Origin: Segetibacter sp.
GTDB lineage: Bacteria; Bacteroidota; Bacteroidia; Chitinophagales; Chitinophagaceae
Reading direction: 5' to 3'
NCBI RefSeq assembly: GCF_025963695.1
Contig: NZ_JAOQAH010000107.1
Span: 1 to 57,018, forward strand
DNA length: 57,018 nt
Shown: one piece after another, positions 6,589-15,437 of the stretch
Numbering within the stretch: the stretch's first letter is position 1
How the letters are laid out: each line of letters opens with the position of its first letter
Notes under the pieces: generated by a model
Database searches by the model: none
What the model was told of the DNA's origin: nothing
The model's input: the letters and a program-made list of their open reading frames with translations, nothing else
Translations under genes and position numbers: made by a program

Positions 6589-9396
6589 ATGGAACTAAGT
6601 AAGAATTACAACCCTTCAGCTACTGAAGAAAAATGGTATAAATGCTGGATGGACAAAAAGTATTTTCACAGTACTCCTGATGAAAGGCCATCATACACTG
6701 TTGTTATACCTCCTCCAAATGTAACAGGCGTATTACACATGGGCCATACGCTCAATGAAACCGTGCAGGATATTCTTGTCAGAAAAGCAAGAATGAGTGG
6801 ATTTAATGCGTGCTGGGTTCCCGGGAGTGATCATGCAAGTATTGCAACGGAAGCGAAAGTGGTTCAAATGCTAAAAGAAAAAGGTGTCGATAAAAACACT
6901 TTGACGCGTGAAGAGTTTTTAAAATATGCTTTTGAGTGGAAAGAAAAATATGGCGGTATCATTTATAATCAAATTGCTAAACTGGGTTGTAGTGTTGATT
7001 GGGATCGTACTACTTTCACTATGGACGACCATTACTACAAAGCCGTTATTAAAGTTTTTGTAGACTTATACAATAAAGGTTTGGTTTACCGCGGAGCACG
7101 TATGATAAACTGGGACCCTGCTGCCAAAACTGCCTTAAGTGATGAAGAGGTTGAGTTTAAGGACGTAGTTGGAAAGCTATATTATCTAAAATACCAGTTG
7201 ACGGATGACAGTACAGAGATAGCAGAGAAAAATCTGCATTCATCTGTCAACGGTCATCTACCATCGGACAACTACATTACCATCGCGACCCAACGCCCTG
7301 AAACCATTATGGGCGATACCGCTATTTGCGTAAATCCTACCGACGAACGATATGCACATTTAAAAGGCAAGTACGCAATTGTGCCGTTGATTTATCGACG
7401 TATCCCTATCATATTTGATGAATATGTAGATCCTGCTTTTGGTACCGGTGCTTTAAAGGTTACTCCGGCGCACGATATCAACGACTACAACCTGGGTTTA
7501 AAACATAGCCTGGAAGTAGTAGACACTTTGAATGAAGATGGAACGCTGAGCGAGGCAGCACAGATTTATGTTGGAGTAGAACGGTTTGCTGCGCGCAAAA
7601 AAATACTTGTCGAGCTAAAAGAGAAAGGTTACTTTCTAAAAGAAGAAGAATACCCAACCCGCGTAGGCTACAGCCAGCGAAGTGGCGCCGTAGTAGAGCC
7701 GCGTATCAGTACCCAATGGTTTCTTAAGATGAAAGAAATGTCAGGGCCTGCGTTGAGTGCTGTCTTAGACGGAGAAATAAAAATACACCCGGGAGAAAGA
7801 TTTTTAGCGACCTATAAATACTGGCTCGAAAATGTAAAAGACTGGTGCATTAGTCGCCAGCTTTGGTGGGGTCAGCAAATACCCGCATGGTATGACGAGA
7901 AAGGAAACCTTTTTGTAGCGGAAACGGAAGAAGAAGCAGAAAGACTAGCTGCGCGCGGTGAGCCTCGTGCTACAAGCCCAGAGTTCGCTTTGGAAGGCTC
8001 GCCGCTGGCAGCTAACAGCCCGAAGCTCACAAGAGATGCCGATGTTCTTGACACCTGGTTCTCTTCATGGTTGTGGCCAATGGAAGTTTTTAACGGTATT
8101 TCTAACCCCGGCAACAAAGAGCTGGATTACTACTACCCTACTTCCGTCCTGGTTACAGGGCAGGATATTATTTTCTTCTGGGTTGCCAGGATGATTATGG
8201 CGGGAACGCATTATAAAAATGCAAAGCCCTTTAGCGACGTGTACTTTACCGGAATGGTTCGCGATAAGCAGGGGAGAAAAATGAGCAAAAGCTTAGGCAA
8301 CAGTCCCGACCTGCTTGATCTGATTGACAAATATGGCGCTGATGCAGTCCGCTTCGGTATCATGATCTCCTCCCCCGCCGGCAATGATTTATTATTTGAC
8401 GAAGCGAGCTTAGAGCAAGGCCGCAACTTTAATAATAAACTGTGGAATGCATTGAAGCTCGTAAAGATGTGGGAAGGCAGGCAAATGACAGAAGAAATCA
8501 AAGAGTTGATCGACGATACCTTTGAACTGGCTGATGAGACCAAACAACTATTTGGCGAAATAGACCATCTACCTAGCGAAGAACATCTCGATCATTCCAA
8601 TTATGCAATTAATTGGTTTGCAAACCGGCTGCAACAGGCAAAAGCAGAAGTTGAAATTCTATATAGCCAATTTAGGTTGAGCGAAGCGTTAAAGGTTATT
8701 TATTCCCTTATCTGGGACGACTTCTGTAGTTGGTACCTCGAATGGGTCAAACCTGGTTTCGAACAACCAATAGAAGATGAGGTCTACAATAAAACAACCC
8801 ACTTTTTCGGGGAACTGATGCAATTGTTACATCCGTTCATGCCTTTTATTACAGAAGAAATTTATCATTTGCTGGGCGAAAAACAAGACGATTTATGCGT
8901 TAAACAATTTGCGGCAATTAAAGAGGCAAACAACGACGTTTTAACCGGCGGTGAATTATTAAAGCAGGTAATTTCAGCACTGCGGGATGCAAGAAATAAA
9001 AGTGGGTTAAAACCAAAGGAAACCATCAAACTGTTTATTCAATCGGCAAATACCAGGGTATATAAAAGAATAGAAAGCATTTTACTAAAGCAGGTAAATG
9101 CAGAAAGCATTAGCTACGTAAATGAAACTGTACCAAATGCTACGGTAGTGGCAATTGAGCAAGACAAATTTTATATTGAGAGCGATAAAAAAGCAGATAC
9201 AGCCGCCATTAAAGCGGAGCTTTTAAAAGACCTTGACCATCAAAAAGGATTTTTACAAAGTGTAACGAAGAAGTTAAGTAACGAGCGGTTTGTGGCAAAC
9301 GCGAAAGCTGAAGTGGTTGACCTCGAAAAAAAGAAACAAGCAGATGCAGAGGCAAGGATAAGAACGATAGAAGAGAGTTTAGCAAACCTTGTCTAA
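6589..9396 (+). CDS. valS: Valyl-tRNA synthetase
   Basis: This cytoplasmic class I synthetase of 935 residues charges tRNA-Val. The HIGH motif is HMGH at residues 50-53 ('NVTGVLHMGHTLNE'), the KMSKS motif is at 564-568, and the editing-domain signature 'TQRPETIMGDTA' is present. 'DVLDTWFSSWLWP' leads into the second half of the catalytic domain. The last 70 residues form the coiled-coil arm typical of ValS. The protein is about 60 residues longer than common Bacteroidota ValS (my recollection is near 875). The excess looks like in-frame inserts around residues 205-228 (before the editing motif), 455-480 (a Ser-Pro-rich stretch) and about 635-660. The reading frame is intact, so the enzyme should be functional. 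Confidence 0.97.
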   Translation: MELSKNYNPSATEEKWYKCWMDKKYFHSTPDERPSYTVVIPPPNVTGVLHMGHTLNETVQDILVRKARMSGFNACWVPGSDHASIATEAKVVQMLKEKGVDKNTLTREEFLKYAFEWKEKYGGIIYNQIAKLGCSVDWDRTTFTMDDHYYKAVIKVFVDLYNKGLVYRGARMINWDPAAKTALSDEEVEFKDVVGKLYYLKYQLTDDSTEIAEKNLHSSVNGHLPSDNYITIATQRPETIMGDTAICVNPTDERYAHLKGKYAIVPLIYRRIPIIFDEYVDPAFGTGALKVTPAHDINDYNLGLKHSLEVVDTLNEDGTLSEAAQIYVGVERFAARKKILVELKEKGYFLKEEEYPTRVGYSQRSGAVVEPRISTQWFLKMKEMSGPALSAVLDGEIKIHPGERFLATYKYWLENVKDWCISRQLWWGQQIPAWYDEKGNLFVAETEEEAERLAARGEPRATSPEFALEGSPLAANSPKLTRDADVLDTWFSSWLWPMEVFNGISNPGNKELDYYYPTSVLVTGQDIIFFWVARMIMAGTHYKNAKPFSDVYFTGMVRDKQGRKMSKSLGNSPDLLDLIDKYGADAVRFGIMISSPAGNDLLFDEASLEQGRNFNNKLWNALKLVKMWEGRQMTEEIKELIDDTFELADETKQLFGEIDHLPSEEHLDHSNYAINWFANRLQQAKAEVEILYSQFRLSEALKVIYSLIWDDFCSWYLEWVKPGFEQPIEDEVYNKTTHFFGELMQLLHPFMPFITEEIYHLLGEKQDDLCVKQFAAIKEANNDVLTGGELLKQVISALRDARNKSGLKPKETIKLFIQSANTRVYKRIESILLKQVNAESISYVNETVPNATVVAIEQDKFYIESDKKADTAAIKAELLKDLDHQKGFLQSVTKKLSNERFVANAKAEVVDLEKKKQADAEARIRTIEESLANLV

Positions 9397-9524
9397 ACCC
9401 GCAAGTGTGGGAGATTTGGAAGCATTGGGATAAGCACAAACTCTTTTTAGGAGGCAACTAATTACATAACGAGGGATAGCAGGCAACTTTTTTAAGCCGT
9501 CATTGTAACCCATATGAATCTTTA

Positions 9525-9544
9525 GTTGCGTCGCACTCTTGTAC
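9525..9544 (-). repeat. Dispersed intergenic repeat, copy 2 (GCG-A-CGC subtype)
   Basis: GTTGCGTCGCACTCTTGTAC lies 128 nt past the valS stop. It reads in the same sense as most copies relative to the gene upstream. The right flank (the ATGTT side) is not conserved here. Confidence 0.8.
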
Positions 9545-9650
9545 TTTTGGTAATACATGCAGCTAAAAATACATTAGAGAAGATTTAAGATTTAAGGCAC
9601 ACGGCAAGCACCGGAAAAATATTAATTAAACCGAAAAGTCAGCAGAAAAG

Positions 9651-10232
9651 ATGATTGCAGTACTTGAACAAAAGCGAGGATTTAATTATCGAAAGCATAC
9701 ACTCTTTAGCGATAAAGTTGTTGTAGAAACAAAATCTACCAGGAAGATAGACAAATACGAAATCAAGATTGAGAAACTGGGATTTCAGACGCAGTACCAG
9801 GCGGACAACACTTTACCCGGAAAAATATTCTTCGCTGTTTGTATGGTTATACCCGTCGCGCTCATTATTTCGGAACTTCTGTTGCATAATGTGGGTACAA
9901 GAAATTTATTGATCAATTGCGTGTGTTGGTTTGGTTTAGCCTTATTCAGTTTTTTGAAACAACACCAGGATGATATTTTTTTAGTGGGTGGCGACAAGAA
10001 CCTCATTTTTTATAGAAATATTCCTTCCGAGCAAAAAGTATTGGATTTTATTGAGTTGGTAATTAAAGCAACAAAAGACAACATCAAAAACAAGTACCTT
10101 AGTTTCGACCCCAACACTCCCGATGAAGAATATCTGGCGAGGCTCAATTGGCTTAAAGAGACTGAGATGATTACCGAAGAAGAATTTGAAAACTACAAAA
10201 TTGATTTGGAGATAAAGCGCCTGTTGTCGTAG
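9651..10232 (+). CDS. Membrane protein of unknown function with SHOCT-like C-terminus
   Basis: This is a 193-residue protein without a signal peptide. An N-terminal soluble segment of about 55 residues is followed by two adjacent membrane segments: 'KIFFAVCMVIPVALIISELL' around 60-80 and 'LLINCVCWFGLALFSFL' around 88-104. The C-terminus reads 'EEYLARLNWLKETEMITEEEFENYK'. That matches the pattern of the short C-terminal SHOCT domain (leucine-rich helix, then x-ITEEEFxxxK). SHOCT proteins are often membrane associated and of uncertain function. The gene lies alone between valS and a GNAT gene, with repeat copies on both sides. Confidence 0.7.
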   Translation: MIAVLEQKRGFNYRKHTLFSDKVVVETKSTRKIDKYEIKIEKLGFQTQYQADNTLPGKIFFAVCMVIPVALIISELLLHNVGTRNLLINCVCWFGLALFSFLKQHQDDIFLVGGDKNLIFYRNIPSEQKVLDFIELVIKATKDNIKNKYLSFDPNTPDEEYLARLNWLKETEMITEEEFENYKIDLEIKRLLS

Positions 10233-10277
10233 CCCATTAGTATGCACCCTTGGGCTAGTGTGCAATTGGCATAAAAA

Positions 10278-10297
10278 GTACACGAGTGCGGGCAAGG
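10278..10297 (+). repeat. Decayed copy of the dispersed repeat
   Basis: GTACACGAGTGCG followed by GGCAAGG aligns to the repeat with the central AC missing, so the core symmetry is lost. It lies 46 nt past the stop at 10232 and 68 bp before an intact copy. Confidence 0.35.
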
Positions 10298-10364
10298 GTA
10301 ACCCTAAACGCTTAGAGAGCCTTGGACTCCAGGCAAAATGAACCTGCTGATTTTTGCGGTTAAA

Positions 10365-10390
10365 GTACAAGGGAGTGACACAACGATGTT
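10365..10390 (+). repeat. Dispersed intergenic repeat, copy 3 (GTG-A-CAC subtype)
   Basis: GTACAAGG leads into GAGTGACACAACGATGTT, 132 nt past the stop at 10232. The right flank continues TTAATAG and, about 14 nt later, CTGCCGCCGGCAAC, which resembles the end of several other copies. The orientation is opposite to the majority relative to the preceding gene. Confidence 0.85.
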
Positions 10391-10486
10391 TAATAGATAT
10401 TCTGCCGCCGGCAACAAAAAAATAAACAGGTTCATTAGTACAATTGCTTATAAATGAACCGAAAGCGGCTTATTAAGTAATTCTTC

Positions 10487-10999
10487 ATGAACAATCATTT
10501 ACCCTCTTCCCGACTGGTTATAAGACCAGCTTCTTATACCGATATTCCGTTTATTATCGAAATTGCCAATAAAACATGGCCAATAGCTTATGAAGCTTTG
10601 TTAGGTAAAGAACAGGTAACCTATATGCTTCACAAGCTTTATGGCGCTGCTGCCCTGGAAGAGCAAATGAGAAAGCAGCATTACTTTTTTCTTGCTTTGA
10701 AAGAGTATGAGGCGGTAGGCTTCGCATCTTTTTCGAAGGTAGAATTAGAAACTTACAAACTGCAGAAGTTATATGTGTTGCCATCAGAGCAAAGAGCCGG
10801 TACGGGTAAAGCGCTGCTTGAAACGGTTGAAACAGTTGCAAAAAGTATGGGAGCTAGAAAATTGCAACTTAATGTAAACAGGAAAAATATTGCAAAGGGG
10901 TTTTATGAAAGAAGTGGATTTCCAGTAGTTAAAGAAGAAGATATTGATATTGGAAGTGGGTATTACATGAACGATTTTGTGATGGAAAAACCTTTGTAG
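10487..10999 (+). CDS. GNAT family N-acetyltransferase
   Basis: The 170-residue cytoplasmic protein has the single-domain GNAT fold. It starts 'RLVIRPASYTDIPFIIEIAN', has the acetyl-CoA loop 'LYVLPSEQRAGTGKALLETV' (the Q/RxxGxG/A pattern) near residues 105-125, and ends with the usual 'NRKNIAKGFYERSGF' strand. The acceptor cannot be inferred; the closest general type is the small-molecule or protein N-acetyltransferases of the RimI/YjaB kind. It is a single-gene unit, and the next gene begins 96 nt downstream on the same strand, so read-through is possible. Confidence 0.88.
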   Translation: MNNHLPSSRLVIRPASYTDIPFIIEIANKTWPIAYEALLGKEQVTYMLHKLYGAAALEEQMRKQHYFFLALKEYEAVGFASFSKVELETYKLQKLYVLPSEQRAGTGKALLETVETVAKSMGARKLQLNVNRKNIAKGFYERSGFPVVKEEDIDIGSGYYMNDFVMEKPL

Positions 11000-11095
11000 C
11001 AAGGTCGCTTCGCCCCCTTGGGTGCATGGGAATAAAGCCTTTTAGAATATTTATGGAAAAAGCCGGGAAACTGCGTCTTACAAGAAACGATACAT

Positions 11096-11437
11096 ATGAA
11101 TATTGTAAAAAATGCAGTTATCGCTGTTTGCCTGATTACTTCCGTATCTGCACAGGCGCAAAAAAAGCAGAAGGAGGAGAAAACCATTTTTATTCCTCCG
11201 GTTATTGTAAAAGACGAAGAAGCGCCCAGCAAATCAGAGGCGATGAAAAATCAGTATAAATCGAAACAATGGCGTCAAGGGACGACACTGATTACAGAAG
11301 AAAGCAAAGGTGAAGCAACTAACAAGCAAGGCAAACTGAAAAAGCCGGCGAAGCCTGAAAAGGTTCCAGCACCGCCTCCACCAGCTCAAATCGCTCCACC
11401 TCCTCCACCTCCTCCACCAGTTCCTTCCGGGAAATAA
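11096..11437 (+). CDS. Small secreted protein with proline-rich tail
   Basis: The 113-residue product has a signal peptide (MNIVKNAVIAVCLITSVSAQ) and then a charged Lys/Glu-rich mature part without a recognisable domain. The C-terminus is a low-complexity segment 'PAPPPPAQIAPPPPPPPPV'. Such tails occur in envelope-spanning or surface proteins as rigid spacers. I know of no function. The codon structure, signal sequence and strong terminator support a real gene. It is close behind the GNAT gene (96 nt). Confidence 0.65.
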   Translation: MNIVKNAVIAVCLITSVSAQAQKKQKEEKTIFIPPVIVKDEEAPSKSEAMKNQYKSKQWRQGTTLITEESKGEATNKQGKLKKPAKPEKVPAPPPPAQIAPPPPPPPPVPSGK

Positions 11438-11460
11438 AATGAAGACGTAAACTGTATTAT

Positions 11461-11502
11461 AATAATTGCAATTGGAAAGTGAGCCTTTCAATTGCAATTA
11501 TT
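11461..11502. terminator. Bidirectional terminator hairpin
   Basis: AATAATTGCAATTGGAAAG at 11461-11479 pairs with CTTTCAATTGCAATTATT at 11485-11502, forming 18 bp with one bulged G. It separates the convergent Pro-rich protein gene and the GH2 gene. Confidence 0.85.
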
Positions 11503-11540
11503 GATTTATGGCTAAAAGCCGAGAGGGCTGTGTTAAGCGG

Positions 11541-14276
11541 TTACCTGAAATCAAAATAAAGAGTTCCGGTTAAAGGCATGTTTCCTTGCCGTGCATTCTT
11601 TTGGCTTTGCGGACCCATTACTTCTGCCCTTTGAAATTTTGTACCTATTGCAGAAATCGCATGCATAAAACCAATAGTATTTCCCGGGAAAGAAGGATTG
11701 GTATTATTGTTAGCTGAGGCTTTCGCCTTTTCCGGCTGAAGCATCTGCAGATATAGATTTTGTTGATCGGTGTAAATAGTAAAGCTGCTTTCCTGGTTAT
11801 GCAACGTGACCCAGTACAACTCTGAATGCCATCCTTTAAATTCAGGATACTTCCAGTTTTCGCCGGTAACCGTGTTATTATACCCCTTTTCCCACACGCC
11901 GAACTGCGGGCCTTTTAGACGGTTTTTCCATACATGGTACGGTCCTCTGCCCATCCATTTCATTCCTTTAATTTTATCTTCAGGATAGTTGAAAGTAATG
12001 CCCACAAAATCGGCAGTATCTTTTGTTAGGTATTGATATTCCAACTTTGGAAGTCTTCCCTTGTGAAAAACCCATTTTACCAGCAAGCTGTCGCCGGCGT
12101 AAGTAGGCTGAACTATATATTCATCCCCTTGTTTAAAACTTTTAAATTGACTAAGCTTTTGACTGCCGCCGGCAAGTGCTGGTCCGCCACTTAAAGAAAT
12201 TTCACTTTTGCCATTATTTACCTTTCGAAGATAACCGGTCGTTTTATCAAAATAATAAGTAACGCCATCACAACCGAGTGCTAATGTTTGCGCATCCTCT
12301 TTTGTAGAAACGCCGGCTTTCATAGAAACAGAAGGTGTTGCATCTGCAAATGCCTTGGGCGTTTTACCCGCCCAACTCCATGTACAAATGGTATCTCCTT
12401 TGGCGTTAAAAGCGGTAAGATATAAGGCATCTGCTTTTGCATTGTTAAGCAAAGGAATGTATAACACGCCTTTTTGACCTGGCGCTAACGCAGGCCCCTG
12501 CAACACTCCTTTCCGAAGCACTTTCGCACCTGTTCCGCTCTGCCATGCTTTTGCGAAATCGACCAGTTTCCATTCAAATTTCACTTTGTTAAGATTGGTA
12601 TAGAAGTACCTGTTTTCTACTTCAAAGCTGCTTTTAAAATTTGGCGTCGTCGATTTACTGTCAATGTAAACCGGGCTCCAAAGTTCTTTAATCGTATAGT
12701 AACTTCCTTCCTTTTCCCGGTGAGGTCCAACGATACCGTCTGGTCCCCGGTTTCCTGCCACGTCAATGCTATCATGCCAATCTGCACGCACCAGTCCTTC
12801 ATCATGTAAAGCCCATAAAAATGCTCCTGCAAAATGCGGATGTTTCATCATCTCGTTCCAAAAGTCTTCAAGAGCCGCGCCATGGCCTCCATCAAACAAG
12901 CCATGCATAAATTCGGTAGGAAAAAAAACTTCTTTAGCATTCGCGGCTTCGGTCTGCACATATTTAAAATCGGGATAATGCTTTGTGTTTGTTCCGTTGA
13001 ACCGCTCCCACGGATGAATCACATGTCGTTTCTGAGGATCGTACCAGGCATAGTCGCCATCAACCGCGCGGTTCCAGCCACCCTCATTTCCATTATCCCA
13101 TATTACTATTGAAGGATGGTTTACATCTCTTATTACTAATTCCTTTACCAGCTTACGTGCAATGGTTGTGTCGTATGCGGCCTGCCAGCCTGTAAGTTCA
13201 TCTAACACAAATAAACCGAGACTGTCACAAAGGTCTAAAAACTCTTTATCGGGCGGATAATGACTCATGCGAACGGCGTTCATGTTCATGTCCTTCATTG
13301 CAGCAATATCCAGCAGGTGAACAGACCGGCTTAATGTTCGCCCTGTTTCAGGCCACTCGCTGTGCCTGCATACACCTTTAAAAATCACCTTTTTCCCATT
13401 CACATAAAAACCGTCTTGTTCTTTTAATTCTGCTGTTCTAAAACCAAAACGTTGTTTAATGCTGTGAATGGTTTTAGCGCCCTCCTTAATTGAGATAACT
13501 GCATTATATAAGTTCGGCTGCTCAGGATTCCATAGTTTAATATTTGCAAAACGGTGATGAAGCATACTATCCCCTGCTACTAACTGAAAAGGTTTATCAA
13601 CCGCCTTACCTTTTAAATCATAAACCTGTGCTTCCACTGTCTGCTTGCCGGTTGCATTTGTAAAAACCTGCATATTGAAATCTCCACTTGCCTTTGCATC
13701 AATGGCCACTCTTTCTATAAATGTGGCGGGAAGTATTTCCAGGTACACCGGACGAAAAATTCCCCCGAACAGCCAAAAATCACTTTTTCGTTCTGCACGA
13801 TTAATAGATGCATTTGCTGATTTCTTGCTAACCGTTACTTCCAGTAAATTGAACTTCTCAAATTGAATTAGATCTGTTATATCGTATTTGAATTGATAAA
13901 AGCCTCCCTGGTGAACCGGTCCTGCTGGTTTGCCATTTATCTTTACTTCGGTGTCAGTCATTGAGGCATCAAAAACGATCACCACCTTCTTACCCTTGTG
14001 CTGTCGCGCCACTCTAAAATTGTACTTGTACAATCCCTGCTCATCAGGGTTCTGTATATCCTGCGCATAGTTATATGATCCAAAGCCCTGCATCTCCCAG
14101 CACGACGGGACTGGAATAGTTGACCACTTACCACTATTACGTCCTTTGGTACACATAAAATCCCATTTAACAGTATGGTCTTTATCAGTACCCGATAAAT
14201 ATTGAAGAATGGTTTGCTGAGAAAATACCTGCTGACAAAAGATTGCAGTTAAAAGAAAGAGAGCTATTTTTTTCAT
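11541..14276 (-). CDS. Secreted glycoside hydrolase family 2 (beta-galactosidase-like)
   Basis: The 911-residue enzyme has a signal peptide (MKKIALFLLTAIFCQQVFSQ). The order is a jelly-roll sugar-binding domain (about 30-185), an Ig-like domain (190-280), a TIM barrel (285-560) and a LacZ-type domain 5 (from about 690: 'MGRGPYHVWKNR', 'TVTGENWKYPEFKGWH'). In the barrel, Glu398 of 'DNGNEGG' is the acid/base and Glu455 of 'PTEFMHG' is the nucleophile, both by family alignment. 'RMSHYPPDKEFLDLCD' is the usual GH2 barrel motif. It should cleave beta-linked galactosides or related glycosides in the periplasm or at the surface. It is the last minus-strand gene of the carbohydrate block, 213 nt downstream of the NIPSNAP gene and behind a terminator, so it is probably its own unit. 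Substrate specificity is not determinable here. Confidence 0.92.
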   Translation of the reverse strand: MKKIALFLLTAIFCQQVFSQQTILQYLSGTDKDHTVKWDFMCTKGRNSGKWSTIPVPSCWEMQGFGSYNYAQDIQNPDEQGLYKYNFRVARQHKGKKVVIVFDASMTDTEVKINGKPAGPVHQGGFYQFKYDITDLIQFEKFNLLEVTVSKKSANASINRAERKSDFWLFGGIFRPVYLEILPATFIERVAIDAKASGDFNMQVFTNATGKQTVEAQVYDLKGKAVDKPFQLVAGDSMLHHRFANIKLWNPEQPNLYNAVISIKEGAKTIHSIKQRFGFRTAELKEQDGFYVNGKKVIFKGVCRHSEWPETGRTLSRSVHLLDIAAMKDMNMNAVRMSHYPPDKEFLDLCDSLGLFVLDELTGWQAAYDTTIARKLVKELVIRDVNHPSIVIWDNGNEGGWNRAVDGDYAWYDPQKRHVIHPWERFNGTNTKHYPDFKYVQTEAANAKEVFFPTEFMHGLFDGGHGAALEDFWNEMMKHPHFAGAFLWALHDEGLVRADWHDSIDVAGNRGPDGIVGPHREKEGSYYTIKELWSPVYIDSKSTTPNFKSSFEVENRYFYTNLNKVKFEWKLVDFAKAWQSGTGAKVLRKGVLQGPALAPGQKGVLYIPLLNNAKADALYLTAFNAKGDTICTWSWAGKTPKAFADATPSVSMKAGVSTKEDAQTLALGCDGVTYYFDKTTGYLRKVNNGKSEISLSGGPALAGGSQKLSQFKSFKQGDEYIVQPTYAGDSLLVKWVFHKGRLPKLEYQYLTKDTADFVGITFNYPEDKIKGMKWMGRGPYHVWKNRLKGPQFGVWEKGYNNTVTGENWKYPEFKGWHSELYWVTLHNQESSFTIYTDQQNLYLQMLQPEKAKASANNNTNPSFPGNTIGFMHAISAIGTKFQRAEVMGPQSQKNARQGNMPLTGTLYFDFR

Positions 14277-14388
14277 TGACAGTAAAATTCAAAGTGAACT
14301 TAGGCTATTTTTTCTCTTGTAATCAGGTACACCTTTCAAAAAAGAAAATGGATGTTTATTTGGATTAGGAAAAATTAAAATCAATAAA

Positions 14389-14417
14389 AAAAAGCAGAAA
14401 TATTTCTTCTGCTTTTT
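14389..14417 (-). terminator. Rho-independent terminator after the NIPSNAP gene
   Basis: AAAAAGCAGAA at 14389-14399 pairs with TTCTGCTTTTT at 14407-14417. Read on the minus strand, the stem is followed by T residues, 73 nt past the NIPSNAP stop. Confidence 0.8.
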
Positions 14418-14489
14418 ATTGAATAACACTTTTAACTTTCGATAGAAACTACACTAATAAAGTGTCTGGTACAAAACCTATCGGTCAAA

Positions 14490-15290
14490 CTACTTGATCA
14501 ATGAATAATCAGTAGGCATCATAAACACCGACTCAACCTTGGTTGTAAGTGAACCGCCACCTTTTACCTCAGAGGCTGCTTTTACCTTCACCCAATTTGG
14601 ATCTTCCCGAAAAGCTTTCCACGACGCATCTGCTGTCGGTCTATCGGTATGAGCTATAATATAAATAAGCTGGTCACTTTTAGTACCATCAGCTTTTGGC
14701 ATTGGCTGAAAGTAAGTAATGTTTGTAATGCCATGCTTCTCGAACAATTTTATAGTATGGCCGCGAAAACGGTCATTTAAATTTTGAATATTACCTGGTG
14801 ACGCTGTATAAGTACGAAGCTCAAAGAGGCGATTAGGGGTTTTACTTTCCATTTTCAACGCAGGGGAATAATCGGTGTTCTGCATAAATACACTTTCCGC
14901 CTTGGTCACCAATTTTCCATTAGCCTCTGAAGCTTTTGCTACCGCCTGCCATTCAGGATCTGCACCGAAAGCCTTCCATGATGCATCTCTTGCTTCACGG
15001 CTTGGATAAGACAAGATATAAACCAACTTGTTGTCAGGGTTATCAGTAGGTATCCAGTAGCCAACGTTAGTCATACCATGCTTCGAAAAAATGCGGGTAG
15101 TATTATTTCTGAAGCGGGCACTAAGATCGTCCAGTTTTCCAGGTGCAGCAAAGTAAGTCCGCATTTCATATACAGGTGTAGGCTTTAGCGTAGTAACTGC
15201 ATTACCGGACGCAGAGGTACTGTTTTTTGAGGATGAACAAGCGGCGAGAAATACACTCAAAATAAAAAAAGAAAAGAAAATTTTTTTCAT
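14490..15290 (-). CDS. Lipoprotein with two NIPSNAP domains
   Basis: The start at 15290 (MKKIFFSFFILSVFLAAC) gives a lipoprotein signal with the acylated Cys at residue 18; a longer frame adds 14 residues. The 266-residue product holds two homologous NIPSNAP ferredoxin-like domains. The first spans about 40-145 ('PVYEMRTYFAAPGKLDDL') and the second about 155-262 ('LFELRTYTASPGNIQNL'). Each ends in 'ESVFMxxTDYS'. NIPSNAP domains are dimeric alpha-beta barrels of uncertain role. Together with DUF1080 and Gfo/Idh neighbours they recur in Bacteroidota and Planctomycetota sugar loci, so a role in carbohydrate catabolism is an inference from context. Confidence 0.85.
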   Translation of the reverse strand: MKKIFFSFFILSVFLAACSSSKNSTSASGNAVTTLKPTPVYEMRTYFAAPGKLDDLSARFRNNTTRIFSKHGMTNVGYWIPTDNPDNKLVYILSYPSREARDASWKAFGADPEWQAVAKASEANGKLVTKAESVFMQNTDYSPALKMESKTPNRLFELRTYTASPGNIQNLNDRFRGHTIKLFEKHGITNITYFQPMPKADGTKSDQLIYIIAHTDRPTADASWKAFREDPNWVKVKAASEVKGGGSLTTKVESVFMMPTDYSLIK

Positions 15291-15374
15291 AAGACCAGGT
15301 TTACTTTTTAGCATTAATAACAATTGCCGCAATATAATACAGATTGAATTACAGGCTTGAGTTTTAAAAAGAAA

Positions 15375-15416
15375 TGCAGAAAATAATGTAGTTCGGTAAC
15401 TACCTTATTTTCTGCA
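15375..15416 (-). terminator. Terminator after the DUF1080 gene
   Basis: TGCAGAAAATAATGTAGTT at 15375-15393 pairs with AACTACCTTATTTTCTGCA at 15398-15416, a 19-bp stem with one mismatch and a CGGT loop. The minus strand then runs TTTCTTTTT, 22 nt past the DUF1080 stop. Confidence 0.8.
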
Positions 15417-15437
15417 TCAAATACCATGTAAAGCACT

